NCBI RefSeq assembly: GCF_001457695.1
Contig: NZ_LN831025.1
Location: 248,001 to 312,000, forward strand
Direction of reading: 5' to 3'
Length of the DNA stretch: 64,000 nt
Source: Campylobacter jejuni
GTDB taxonomy: Bacteria > Campylobacterota > Campylobacteria > Campylobacterales > Campylobacteraceae
Shown here: piece by piece, positions 37,618 to 46,985 of the stretch
Layout: each line of letters opens with the position of its first letter
Numbering within the stretch: the stretch's first letter is position 1
Program-made: the position numbers and the translations under genes
Notes under the pieces: model-generated
The model's input: only the letters and a program-made list of their open reading frames with translations
The model's database searches: none
What the model was told of the DNA's origin: nothing

Positions 37618-38159
37618 TTTTAGTCGTAGGGCTTGGCAATATAGGCGTAGAGTATGAAAATACCCGTCATAATGTCGGTTTTATGCTAATTGACTTGCTT
37701 TTAAAAGAAAGCAATTTTACAAATCTTACAAACTCTAAATTTAAAGGAGAACTTTTTAAAATAGGTTCTTCTTTACTTCTTCTTAAACCTAGCACTTATA
37801 TGAATAATTCAGGACTTAGTGTAAAAGCAGTGAATGATTTTTATAAATGCGAAAGAATGATAGTTATCCATGATGATATAGATATAAATTTAGGAGCCTT
37901 GCGCTTTAAAAAAGGCGGTTCAAGTGGTGGACATAATGGGCTTAAAAGCATAGATACTTTATGTGGAAATGATTATGAAAGAGTGCGTATAGGAGTGGGA
38001 AAGGGTGAAAATGTGATTTCCCATGTTTTAGGTAAATTTAAACCCGAAGAAGAAATAACCTTAAGCAAAGTTTTAGAGCATACAAAAAAAGCTTTGCTTG
38101 AGCTTATTGAAAATGATGATTTGTCTGCTATATCATCTAAATACGGCCTAAAGGCTTAA
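37614..38159 (+). CDS. pth: Pth, peptidyl-tRNA hydrolase
   Basis: This 181-residue protein has the signature [20 protein letters not shown] (catalytic H19), [23 protein letters not shown] (catalytic D) and [13 protein letters not shown]. It frees tRNA from prematurely released peptidyl-tRNA. It is coupled to rplY upstream and is one base from the next gene. Confidence 0.96.
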
Positions 38160-38160
38160 G

Positions 38161-39219
38161 ATGTGGATATTTTTTCGTTTTATTTCAGGGATTTATTTAA
38201 AAAATTTTTTTATTATATTTTTTTCTTTACTTGGTTTTTATTGCGGTATTGATTTGCTCTTAAATTTTAAAGATCTACCAAAAGCCGCAAATCTTGATTT
38301 GCTTTATATTATGTTTTTATCTTTCTCGGCAGTACCTTATGTATTACCCATTTCTTTGATTTTTGCCTTGGTAGTTTCTTTGATTTCCATGATCAGAGCA
38401 AATGAATTTGTAAGTCTTTATGCGTTAGGACTGAGCAGAAATTATGTTATTTTATTTCCTTTTTTATGGGCTTTATTTTTTTGTTGTATTTATATAGGAT
38501 TGAATTTTACTTCTTTTGCTTATGCAAATGATTATAAGAGAAATATTTTAAAAAATGGTACTATTATGAATCAAAGTGGAGAAGTATTTTTGAAATTTAA
38601 CAATAATTTTGTTTATATTTCAAAGATAAACAATGGACAAAATAGTGCTCAAAATATAAAAATTTTTAATATTAATGATTTAAATTTAAGCTCTTTTGTA
38701 AGTGCTAAAAATGCCCATTTTGAAGGTGAAAGTTGGATTTTGCGAGATGGCAATATTACATTATTACCTAAAAATTATGAACTTGCTAATGATGGTTTAA
38801 AGATACAAGATTTCTCCGAGCTTAAATCACTTGAGGGTTTTAAACCAAAGATTATAGAAGGGGTTGCTAGTAATAGTGATTATTCAATATCTGACGCACT
38901 TGAAAGTTTTGAGCTTTTTAAGGCACAAAATGTCAATACAGATGCTCTTAAAATCAATCTTTATAAATTTGTTTTTACTCCTTTTTTTGCACCATTTTTA
39001 ATGCTTATTATGTATTATTTTTTTCCTGTAATAGCAAGATTTTTTAATCTTGCTATTGTAACTTTTATAGCTTTTGTAGTGACTTTGATGATTTGGGGAG
39101 TCTTGTTTTTGCTTACTAGATTAAGCGAAAATAGTGTGATTGCAAGTGAAATTGGCATTGTAGTGCCTATTATAATTTTGGGTTGTTTAAGTGCTTATAT
39201 GTATTATAAGCATCGATAA
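38161..39219 (+). CDS. LptF/LptG-family LPS export permease
   Basis: This 352-residue YjgP/YjgQ-family membrane protein has about three N-terminal membrane helices (to about 125), a periplasmic jellyroll-like region (about 125-265) and three C-terminal helices (about 270-350). Such proteins pair with a second subunit and LptB to lift lipooligosaccharide from the inner membrane to LptA. Whether this is the F or G subunit cannot be decided from the sequence alone. It starts one base after the pth stop. Confidence 0.8.
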   Translation: MWIFFRFISGIYLKNFFIIFFSLLGFYCGIDLLLNFKDLPKAANLDLLYIMFLSFSAVPYVLPISLIFALVVSLISMIRANEFVSLYALGLSRNYVILFPFLWALFFCCIYIGLNFTSFAYANDYKRNILKNGTIMNQSGEVFLKFNNNFVYISKINNGQNSAQNIKIFNINDLNLSSFVSAKNAHFEGESWILRDGNITLLPKNYELANDGLKIQDFSELKSLEGFKPKIIEGVASNSDYSISDALESFELFKAQNVNTDALKINLYKFVFTPFFAPFLMLIMYYFFPVIARFFNLAIVTFIAFVVTLMIWGVLFLLTRLSENSVIASEIGIVVPIIILGCLSAYMYYKHR

Positions 39220-39262
39220 ATTAAGCTTTGTGTAGTAAAATTATAAAAATTAAAGGTTAAAT

Positions 39263-40471
39263 ATGGATTATAAACAATTAAAGCAAGAATTTAATACTCC
39301 TTTTTATATTTACAATTTTGATTTCATAAAAGAGTGTTTTTTAAATCTCAAAGAGGCTTTTAAGGCTAGAAAATCTCAAATTTTTTACGCTGTAAAAGCC
39401 AATTCAAATTTAAGTTTGTTGCAAATGCTTGCAAATTTAGATAGTGGATTTGATTGTGTAAGTATAGGCGAGGTAAAGCGTGCCTTAAAAGCAGGAGCAA
39501 AAGCTTATAAGATTATTTTTAGTGGAGTAGGAAAAACCAAAGAAGAGTTAAGACAAGCTTTAGAATATGATATTTTATATATTAACCTTGAAAGCGAAGC
39601 TGAAATGATGCTTTTAGAAAGTGTGGCTAAAGAACTTAATCTAAAGGCAAGAATCAGTATTCGTGTTAATCCAAATGTTGATGCAAAAACTCATCCTTAT
39701 ATTTCTACAGGATTAAATGAAAATAAATTTGGTGTTGAAATTGATATAGCAAGAAAAATGTATCTTTATGCAAAAAATTCATCTTTTTTAGAGCCTGTTG
39801 GAGTACATTTTCATATAGGTTCGCAACTTTTAGATATTTCTCCTATTCATGAAGCAGCAGCCATTGTCGCAAAACTTGTAAGAGAGTTAAAAGCCTTGCA
39901 AATCGATCTTAAATTTTTTGATATAGGCGGTGGTTTGGGTGTGGCTTATGAAAAAGATGAGTGCGAACCTGATCTTTATAATTATGCACAAGGTATATTA
40001 GCACAACTTCATGGGCTTGATTTAACCGTAGGAATGGAGCCTGGAAGGTATTTAGTTGCTAAAAGTGGAGAATTTGTTTGTTCAGTGCTTTATGAAAAAC
40101 AAAATAAAACCAAGCGTTTTGTTGTAGTAGATGGAGCGATGAATGATCTTATACGTCCAAGTTTATACGAGGCTTATCATGAAATAATCTTACCTTATAA
40201 TCAAGCCCAAGAGAGTTTATGTGATGTTGTAGGTGGAATTTGTGAGAGTGGAGACTTTTTTGCTAAAGCAAGGTCTTTACCTAGCACTCAAAGTGGCGAT
40301 ATAATGGTTATTAAAAATACTGGAGCTTATGGTTTTAGCATGAGCAGTAATTACAACACTCGTAATAAAGTTTGCGAATTAGCTCTTGAAGAAGGACAGG
40401 TAAGATTGATCCGTCAAAGAGAAAATTTTGAAGATCAAATCGTTTTAGAAGAGAAATTTTTAAAGGCTTAA
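39263..40471 (+). CDS. lysA: LysA, diaminopimelate decarboxylase
   Basis: This 402-residue fold-III PLP enzyme has the PLP Lys in FYAVKANSNLSLL (about K44), the phosphate loop FFDIGGGLGVAY, EPGRYLVAKSG and the dimer Cys region GGICESGDF. It decarboxylates meso-diaminopimelate to lysine. It is followed by an HAD gene after one base. Confidence 0.96.
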   Translation: MDYKQLKQEFNTPFYIYNFDFIKECFLNLKEAFKARKSQIFYAVKANSNLSLLQMLANLDSGFDCVSIGEVKRALKAGAKAYKIIFSGVGKTKEELRQALEYDILYINLESEAEMMLLESVAKELNLKARISIRVNPNVDAKTHPYISTGLNENKFGVEIDIARKMYLYAKNSSFLEPVGVHFHIGSQLLDISPIHEAAAIVAKLVRELKALQIDLKFFDIGGGLGVAYEKDECEPDLYNYAQGILAQLHGLDLTVGMEPGRYLVAKSGEFVCSVLYEKQNKTKRFVVVDGAMNDLIRPSLYEAYHEIILPYNQAQESLCDVVGGICESGDFFAKARSLPSTQSGDIMVIKNTGAYGFSMSSNYNTRNKVCELALEEGQVRLIRQRENFEDQIVLEEKFLKA

Positions 40472-40472
40472 A

Positions 40473-41240
40473 ATGTTTTTTTTAGATGTTCAAGGGACTT
40501 TAATTTCTGATCATGACAAGAGTTTAATCCATGGTGCTAAAGAATTGATCGATTTTTTAAATGCAAAAAATCTTCCTTATCTTATCATTACTAACAATAC
40601 AAAAAAACTTGATTTTTTAGAAAAATTACAGCAAAAAGGATTGGTTATAAAAGAAAATGCTTATATTGATCCTTTTAGCGTTTTAAAACATATTTTAAGA
40701 CCTTGTAAAGTTGCGGCTTTTGGTGCAGATGAGTTTGTAAAAAGTCTTGAAAATCTTGGTTTTGAACTCGATTTTGTAAATCCTAGTGCTGTACTTGTAG
40801 CTAGTTATGATGATTTTAAATTTAAAGATTTTGCTAGTATGATAGAATTGGCTAGAAGAGAAGTTAGATTTATAGCTATGCACGAAACTAGTATTTATAA
40901 AAAAGAAGGTAGGCCTTATCCTGGTGTAGGTAGCATTATGGCTATGCTTAAAAATGCTATTGATTTTGAATACGAGGTTGTGGGTAAGCCTAGCATTGCT
41001 TTTTATAAAGAAGCTTTAAATTTGATAAGAAAACAAAATTCAAAAATCGATTTTGAAGATATTAAAATCATTAGTGATGATTTTAGAGGAGACTTGCTTA
41101 AGGCAAAAGAACTTGGCATGAAAACCTTGCTGGTTTTAAGCGGAAAGATAAGCGACACAAAAGGGCTTGATACGGATTTGCTTGATGGAGTTTATCCTAG
41201 TGTTTTTGAGTTTTTAAAGGAGCTAAAATGCCAAATTTAG
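40473..41240 (+). CDS. HAD-superfamily hydrolase (NagD/phosphoglycolate type)
   Basis: This 255-residue protein has motif I FFLDVQGTLISDHD (D4; the second Asp is replaced by Gln in DVQGT), motif II ITNNTKKLD, motif III Lys in VVGKPSIAFY, and motif IV ISDDFRGDLLKAKELGMKT. The cap position resembles NagD-like class IIA phosphatases. The missing second Asp of DxD is unusual for a phosphatase and may mean altered activity. The substrate is unknown. It overlaps pheA by 13 bases. Confidence 0.75.
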   Translation: MFFLDVQGTLISDHDKSLIHGAKELIDFLNAKNLPYLIITNNTKKLDFLEKLQQKGLVIKENAYIDPFSVLKHILRPCKVAAFGADEFVKSLENLGFELDFVNPSAVLVASYDDFKFKDFASMIELARREVRFIAMHETSIYKKEGRPYPGVGSIMAMLKNAIDFEYEVVGKPSIAFYKEALNLIRKQNSKIDFEDIKIISDDFRGDLLKAKELGMKTLLVLSGKISDTKGLDTDLLDGVYPSVFEFLKELKCQI

Positions 41241-42301
41241 AAGAATTTAGAAATAAAATCGATACGGTTGATGATAAAATTTTAGAACTTTTAAATGAAA
41301 GAATGACTTATGTTAAAAGTATAGGTGAGCTTAAACAAAGCAGTGGGGGAGCTATTTATCGTCCTGAACGTGAAAGAGCCATTATCAATCGTTTAAAAAA
41401 TGCAAATTTAGGACTTTTAGATCAAAATGCCATAGAGGCAATCTATCAAGAAATTTTTGCGGTTTCAAGAAATTTAGAAATGCCTCAAATTATAGCTTAT
41501 TTAGGGCCTGAGGGAACTTATACTTATCAAGCAGCAAGAAGTCGTTTTGGTGCGATGAGTCGTTATATAGCCTTGGCTAATATCGAAGATGTTTTTAAAG
41601 AGTTAAGCAACAAAGAAGCAAAATACGGTGTTGTACCTATAGAAAATAATACCGAAGGTGCAGTAGGTATTACTTTAGATTGTCTAGGTAAGTATAATGA
41701 GCTTAAAATTTTTGGTGAAATTTATATGGATATTCATCATTCTTTTGTGGGGATTAATGAAAATTTAAAAGAAATCAAACGCATTTATTCGCATCCGCAA
41801 GGTTATAATCAATGTCGTAAATTTTTAGAAAGTCATGAACTTAGTGCTATAGAATTTGTTCCTTCAAAATCTACAGCTAATGCGGCTTATTTAGCTTCAC
41901 AAGATAAATATGCGGCAGCAATTTGCTCTAAAATAGCGGCTAAGCTTTATAATGTGCCTGTACTTTTTGATAAAATAGAAGATAATGCAGCCAATAAAAC
42001 AAGATTTTTAATTTTAAGTGATATTAAAAATCCTAAAATGCCAAATTGTAAAACTTCTATTTTAGCACACACAGCACATAGACCTGGTGGGCTTAGTTTT
42101 TTATTAGAGCAGTTTAAAAAAGAAAATATTAATCTTACTAAGCTTGAATCTCGTCCTGTAAAATCAAAAGAATTTTTACACAGTTTTTACATAGATTTTG
42201 AAGGGCATATTGATGATGAAAATGTAAAAAAAGCTTTAAAAGATATACAAGAGATTGTTTGGCTTGGATCTTATTTATCAGGAGAAAAAGATGAAATTTA
42301 A
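41228..42301 (+). CDS. pheA: PheA, chorismate mutase/prephenate dehydratase
   Basis: This 357-residue bifunctional enzyme has an N-terminal AroQ chorismate mutase (about 1-90: [19 protein letters not shown]), a prephenate dehydratase domain (about 95-270: [37 protein letters not shown]) and a C-terminal ACT domain ([16 protein letters not shown]) that senses phenylalanine. It leads to phenylpyruvate. hisC begins 11 bases before its stop. Confidence 0.96.
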   Translation: MPNLEEFRNKIDTVDDKILELLNERMTYVKSIGELKQSSGGAIYRPERERAIINRLKNANLGLLDQNAIEAIYQEIFAVSRNLEMPQIIAYLGPEGTYTYQAARSRFGAMSRYIALANIEDVFKELSNKEAKYGVVPIENNTEGAVGITLDCLGKYNELKIFGEIYMDIHHSFVGINENLKEIKRIYSHPQGYNQCRKFLESHELSAIEFVPSKSTANAAYLASQDKYAAAICSKIAAKLYNVPVLFDKIEDNAANKTRFLILSDIKNPKMPNCKTSILAHTAHRPGGLSFLLEQFKKENINLTKLESRPVKSKEFLHSFYIDFEGHIDDENVKKALKDIQEIVWLGSYLSGEKDEI

Positions 42302-43385
42302 TGAATTTTTAAATCATTTAAGCAATTATGAACCCGGAAAAGATATAGAAGTTATTGCCAAAGAATATGGCGTTAAAGAAGTGATAAAATTAGCAAGCAA
42401 TGAAAATCCTTTTGGTACGCCGCCAAAAGCCATAGAGTGTTTAAGACAAAATGCAAACAAAGCTCATCTTTACCCTGATGATAGTATGATAGAACTTAAA
42501 AGCACATTGGCTCAAAAATACAAAGTTCAAAATGAAAATATTATCATTGGTGCAGGTAGTGATCAAGTGATTGAATTTGCTATACATGCTAAGTTAAATT
42601 CTAAAAATGCTTTTTTACAAGCTGGAGTTACCTTTGCTATGTATGAAATTTATGCCAAACAATGCAGTGCAAAGTGTTATAAAACTCAAAGCATTACTCA
42701 TAATTTAGATGAGTTTAAAAAACTTTATGAAACGCACAAAGATGAAATTAAACTTATTTTCTTATGCTTACCAAATAATCCTTTAGGCGAGTGTTTGGAT
42801 GCAAGTGAAGTGACCAAGTTTATTAAAGGTGTGGAGGAGGATTGTTTAGTTGTGATTGATGCAGCTTATAATGAATTTGCAAGTTTTAAAGATAGTAAAA
42901 AACATTTAAAACCTTGCGAATTGATTAAAGAATTTAACAATGTACTTTATTTAGGAACTTTTTCTAAACTTTATGGATTAGGAGGCTTACGCATTGGTTA
43001 TGGTATAGCTAATGCTAATATTATTAGTGCATTTTACAAGCTTCGTGCGCCTTTTAATGTGAGCAATCTTGCTTTAAAAGCAGCAATTGCAGCAATAAAT
43101 GATGATGAATTTACTAAAAAAACTTTAGAGAATAATTTTTCTCAAATGCAGCTTTATAAAGAATTTGCTAAAAAATATGGTATTAAAATCATTGATAGTT
43201 ATACAAATTTCATCACTTATTTTTTTGATGAAAAAAATAGTACAGATTTGTCTGAAAAATTGCTTAAAAAGGGTATAATAATAAGAAATTTAAAAAGCTA
43301 TGGTTTAAATGCTATACGCATTACTATAGGAACATCTTATGAAAATAAAAAATTTTTTACAGAATTTGATAAGATTTTAAGATAG
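42291..43385 (+). CDS. hisC: HisC, histidinol-phosphate aminotransferase
   Basis: This 364-residue class I/II aminotransferase has [38 protein letters not shown] and the PLP Lys in [16 protein letters not shown]. The ATG at 42291 follows AGGAG by 6 bases and gives the family N-terminus; an in-frame ATG at 42255 lies deep inside pheA and has no ribosome site. Placement next to pheA suggests it may also serve in aromatic transamination (inference). Confidence 0.93.
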   Translation: MKFNEFLNHLSNYEPGKDIEVIAKEYGVKEVIKLASNENPFGTPPKAIECLRQNANKAHLYPDDSMIELKSTLAQKYKVQNENIIIGAGSDQVIEFAIHAKLNSKNAFLQAGVTFAMYEIYAKQCSAKCYKTQSITHNLDEFKKLYETHKDEIKLIFLCLPNNPLGECLDASEVTKFIKGVEEDCLVVIDAAYNEFASFKDSKKHLKPCELIKEFNNVLYLGTFSKLYGLGGLRIGYGIANANIISAFYKLRAPFNVSNLALKAAIAAINDDEFTKKTLENNFSQMQLYKEFAKKYGIKIIDSYTNFITYFFDEKNSTDLSEKLLKKGIIIRNLKSYGLNAIRITIGTSYENKKFFTEFDKILR

Positions 43386-43436
43386 ATAAATCAAATAAAA
43401 ATATGTAAAATTCGCTAAACTAAGGGATGAGAATTA

Positions 43437-45119
43437 ATGGATTTTAAAAATATGCTTCATCAAATTGGGCAACTTTATCAAAATTTAACTCGCAAGCAGC
43501 GTATAGTGATTGCTGCATCTATTGTAGTAGTGGTTGGGTTTTTGGTTTTTTTAGCTTTATTTCGTGGAAGTGGTAGTAATGCAAATAATGGATATGCAGT
43601 TTTAGTTGAAAATGTAAGCCCAAGTTCTTCTGCTGCAATTGTAGCTAAACTTGAACAAAATAATATTCCCTATAAATTAGAAAGTGAAAATAAAATTTTA
43701 GTTCCACAAGATCAGGTTTATCGTCAAAGAATGTTTATTGCAAGTGAAGGTCTTATAAAAGATAGTCGCGTGGGTTTTGAAGCTTTTGATACTCAAGCTT
43801 TTGGAGCTACAAATGAAGAGCAAAAGGTAAAATACCAAAGAGCCATAGAAGGCGAACTTGCAAGAACTATTGAGACTTTAGAACCTATTCGTAGCGCTGT
43901 TGTACACATAGCATTTCCTAAAGATAGTGTTTTTACTGAAAGGCAAATTCCGCCTACAGCTTCAGTTGTTGTTAATGTTCGCGAAGGCTTAAAGCTTACT
44001 AGAAAACAAATTGATGGTATAAAAAATATTGTTTCAGCGGCAGTTCCAAAACTTACTAAAGAAAATGTTAAGATTAGTGATCAAAGTGGTGTGCCTTTAG
44101 ATGAGCAAGAAGCATATGAAGATGACTTGGTTCGTGCGCAAATTAAATTTAAAAGTGATCAAGAAAAAGCTTTAGAAGATAAGATTATAGAAAATTTAGC
44201 TCCTTTTGCAGGTGGTATGGATAAAGTAAAAGTGAGTGTAAATATAGATTTTGATTTTTCCAAGCAAGAATCTCAAAGTGAAATTTATGATCCAAATCCT
44301 ATAGTGCGTAGTGAGCAAACTTTAAACGAGGAAAGAACAGGTAGAAAAGATCCAGAAATTCAGGGTGTTCCAGGTGCTGTTTCTAATATAGGTCCTGTTG
44401 AAGGACTTGACAATAAAGGTCAAATTGACACTTATAAAAAAAATCAAGTTACTACAAATAATGAACTTTCTAAAACTATCACAAATACAAAAAAACAATT
44501 TGCAACAGTTTTACGCACTTCAGCAGCTGTCACTATAGATGGAAAATATCAAGATGTGGTTGATGAAAATGGGGATGTGAAAAGCGAATATGTTCCATTG
44601 ACTAAAGAAGAGCTTGCAAGTGTTGAGAGTATAGTTAAAAATACTATTAATTTTAGCGCTACTAGAGGTGATAGTGTTGTAGTGCAAAATTTACCATTTC
44701 ATCGTGAGTCGATTAGAGTTGAGAGTAAAGTTAAAACTTTTTACAATCGTTTTGTTGAGCCATTTATTCCACCAGTTAAGTATTTTATTGCAGCGATTTT
44801 ACTTTTTATTTTTTACAAAAAAGTTATTGCTCCATTTACTCAAAAAATGCTTGAAGATGTCGCAGCGCAAGAAGAAATGCAGCAAGATCCAAATGCTGTT
44901 TTAGATGATGCTGAAGATGCTTTGGAGAAATTTAATGCAGCAAGGAAAAAAGTTGAAGAACAACTTGGTTTTGGGGATAATTTTAATGAAGATTCTATTC
45001 AATATGAGGTTTTACTTGAAAAATTGCGTGGTTTAGTAAGTGATAAAGGCGAGGAAATTGCAGCACTTTTACAAAACTTAATTCAAAATGATAGTGAATT
45101 TGGCGAAAAGGATATGTGA
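43437..45119 (+). CDS. fliF: FliF, flagellar MS-ring protein
   Basis: This 560-residue protein has one N-terminal membrane helix (about 24-43), two ring-building motifs (about 50-220, YAVLVENVSPSSSAAIVAKLE), a long periplasmic region, a second helix (about 445-463, FIPPVKYFIAAILLFIFY) and a C-terminal tail that binds FliG. It is the platform for the motor and export gate. fliG begins at its stop codon, with fliH next, so the three are co-expressed. Confidence 0.96.
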   Translation: MDFKNMLHQIGQLYQNLTRKQRIVIAASIVVVVGFLVFLALFRGSGSNANNGYAVLVENVSPSSSAAIVAKLEQNNIPYKLESENKILVPQDQVYRQRMFIASEGLIKDSRVGFEAFDTQAFGATNEEQKVKYQRAIEGELARTIETLEPIRSAVVHIAFPKDSVFTERQIPPTASVVVNVREGLKLTRKQIDGIKNIVSAAVPKLTKENVKISDQSGVPLDEQEAYEDDLVRAQIKFKSDQEKALEDKIIENLAPFAGGMDKVKVSVNIDFDFSKQESQSEIYDPNPIVRSEQTLNEERTGRKDPEIQGVPGAVSNIGPVEGLDNKGQIDTYKKNQVTTNNELSKTITNTKKQFATVLRTSAAVTIDGKYQDVVDENGDVKSEYVPLTKEELASVESIVKNTINFSATRGDSVVVQNLPFHRESIRVESKVKTFYNRFVEPFIPPVKYFIAAILLFIFYKKVIAPFTQKMLEDVAAQEEMQQDPNAVLDDAEDALEKFNAARKKVEEQLGFGDNFNEDSIQYEVLLEKLRGLVSDKGEEIAALLQNLIQNDSEFGEKDM

Positions 45120-46147
45120 TGATAAAGCTAAGTGAAGAACAAAAAATGGTCTACGATGATTTATCGATGCCTGAGAAGGTAGCGATATTTCTTATACAAC
45201 TTGGCGAAGATGCAACAACTTCTGTGTTTTCACATATGGAAATTGATGTAATTACAGAAATTTCACGTTATATTGCTATGGCTAAAAATGTTGATAGATC
45301 GGTAGCTACTGCAGTTTTAGAAGAATTTTACACTCTGCTTCAATCAAATCAATATATTAAAAGTGGTGGTTTGGAATATGCTAAAGAAATACTTTTTCGT
45401 ACTTTTGGGCCAGAGATTGCAAATAAAATTCTTGAAAAACTCACTAAAAGTATGGAGAATAATCAAAATTTTGCTTATTTGGCGCAAATTAAACCACAGC
45501 AACTTGCAGACTTTATTACCAAAGAGCACCCACAAACCATCGCTCTTATTTTGGCACACATGGATTCTATTCATGCGGCAGAAACTTTAGAGTATTTTAG
45601 TGATGAATTAAGGGCTGAGGTGGTTATAAGAATGGCAAATCTTGGCGATATTTCTCCAAGTATTATTAAAAGAGTTTCTGCAGTGCTAGAAAGCAAGCTT
45701 GAAAGTCTTACCTCTTATAAGGTTGAAGTGGGCGGTCCAAGAGCGGTAGCAGAAGTGCTTAATCGTTTGGGTCAAAAAGCAAGCAAATCAACCATTACTT
45801 ATATTGAACAAAGTGATGAACGCTTAGCAGAGACTATTAAAGAGCTTATGTTTACTTTCGATGATATACAAAAACTTAGCACTCAAGCTATAAGAGAAAT
45901 TTTAAAAGTAGCCGATAAGCGTGATTTAATGATAGGTTTAAAAGGTGCAAGTGAAGAGTTAAAGCAAAAATTCTTAGCCAATATGTCTACGCGTGCAAGC
46001 GAAGCTTTTCTTGAAGAAATGGGTTTTTTGGGTGCTGTGCGTGTTAAAGATGTTGAAGATGCACAAAGAAAGGTTGTTGAAGTGGTGCAAAAACTTGCAG
46101 AACAAGGTCTTGTTCAAACAGGCGATGCGGATGAAATGATAGAGTAG
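45119..46147 (+). CDS. fliG: FliG, flagellar motor switch protein
   Basis: This 342-residue protein has the FliG N, middle and C domains. The EHPQTIALILAHM motif is in the middle domain, and the C-terminal charged helix (DDIQKLSTQAIREILKVADKRDL) contacts MotA. I take the ATG at 45119, which shares a base with the fliF TGA and follows AAGGA by 6; a GTG one codon earlier is the alternative. FliG transmits torque and switching. Confidence 0.95.
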   Translation: MIKLSEEQKMVYDDLSMPEKVAIFLIQLGEDATTSVFSHMEIDVITEISRYIAMAKNVDRSVATAVLEEFYTLLQSNQYIKSGGLEYAKEILFRTFGPEIANKILEKLTKSMENNQNFAYLAQIKPQQLADFITKEHPQTIALILAHMDSIHAAETLEYFSDELRAEVVIRMANLGDISPSIIKRVSAVLESKLESLTSYKVEVGGPRAVAEVLNRLGQKASKSTITYIEQSDERLAETIKELMFTFDDIQKLSTQAIREILKVADKRDLMIGLKGASEELKQKFLANMSTRASEAFLEEMGFLGAVRVKDVEDAQRKVVEVVQKLAEQGLVQTGDADEMIE

Positions 46148-46154
46148 GTGAGAG

Positions 46155-46985
46155 ATGGTTAATCGTAGCAATGTAATTTCTGGTGGGGCTTCTGATCAGC
46201 ATGTTGTTGAAGGATATCGTTTTAAAGTTATTTCAGAATTTGATAATCATACAGGTGAAAAAAAACATACTCAAACTCCAGATGAAGAAAATGCTAATAT
46301 ATCTTTAAATGACGAAAAACCAGTCGAAGAAAATCAAGCCATTGCCCCTACGCAAGCTATTATGGAAACTCAAATTCCAACATTTCAACCAAGCTTTGTT
46401 GAAGATTTGCTTAAAAAAACAGATGAAATGTCAAGCAATATTATTAAACTTCAAATGCAAATAGAAAGCCAAGAGAATGAATTTAATAACCGCTTAAATT
46501 CAGAACTTGAAAATGCTAAAGAAAAATTTGCCAAAGAAGGTTATGAGAAAGCAAAAGAAGAATTTCAAAAGGAATTGAGTGATTTTAAAGATAAGTATTT
46601 AAAAAGTATAGCCAAACTCGATAATGCTTGCGAAAATCTTGAAAATTTCATAGAAAAAAATGAGAAAGAATTAGCAGATACTGCTATAGATATCGCTAAA
46701 GAAGTAATCTTAAAAGAACTTGAACTAAATTCAAGTAAGATAGCTTATGCTTTGGCTAAAGATTTAATCGGCGAGCTTAAGGGTGCTAGTGCAATTGAGC
46801 TTAAGGTTAATGCAGAGGATTATGAGTATTTAAAAGAGCAATTTGATCAGAATGCTCACATTAAAATAAGTCTTGATGATGCAATTAGCAAAGGAAGTGT
46901 TGTTATTATAAGTGACGCAGGTAATATAGAATCCAATCTTAACTCTCGTCTAACTAAAATTAAAAAAATGGTGAATAATGAGTAA
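46155..46985 (+). CDS. fliH: FliH, flagellar export ATPase regulator
   Basis: This 276-residue protein has a disordered polar N-terminus (about 1-95), a long helical stretch (about 95-165, ENEFNNRLNSELENAKEKFA) and a C-terminal FliH/YscL domain with ELADTAIDIAKEVILKEL. FliH restrains the FliI ATPase and docks it on the export gate. It follows fliG by 7 bases and overlaps dxs by 8. Confidence 0.9.
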   Translation: MVNRSNVISGGASDQHVVEGYRFKVISEFDNHTGEKKHTQTPDEENANISLNDEKPVEENQAIAPTQAIMETQIPTFQPSFVEDLLKKTDEMSSNIIKLQMQIESQENEFNNRLNSELENAKEKFAKEGYEKAKEEFQKELSDFKDKYLKSIAKLDNACENLENFIEKNEKELADTAIDIAKEVILKELELNSSKIAYALAKDLIGELKGASAIELKVNAEDYEYLKEQFDQNAHIKISLDDAISKGSVVIISDAGNIESNLNSRLTKIKKMVNNE

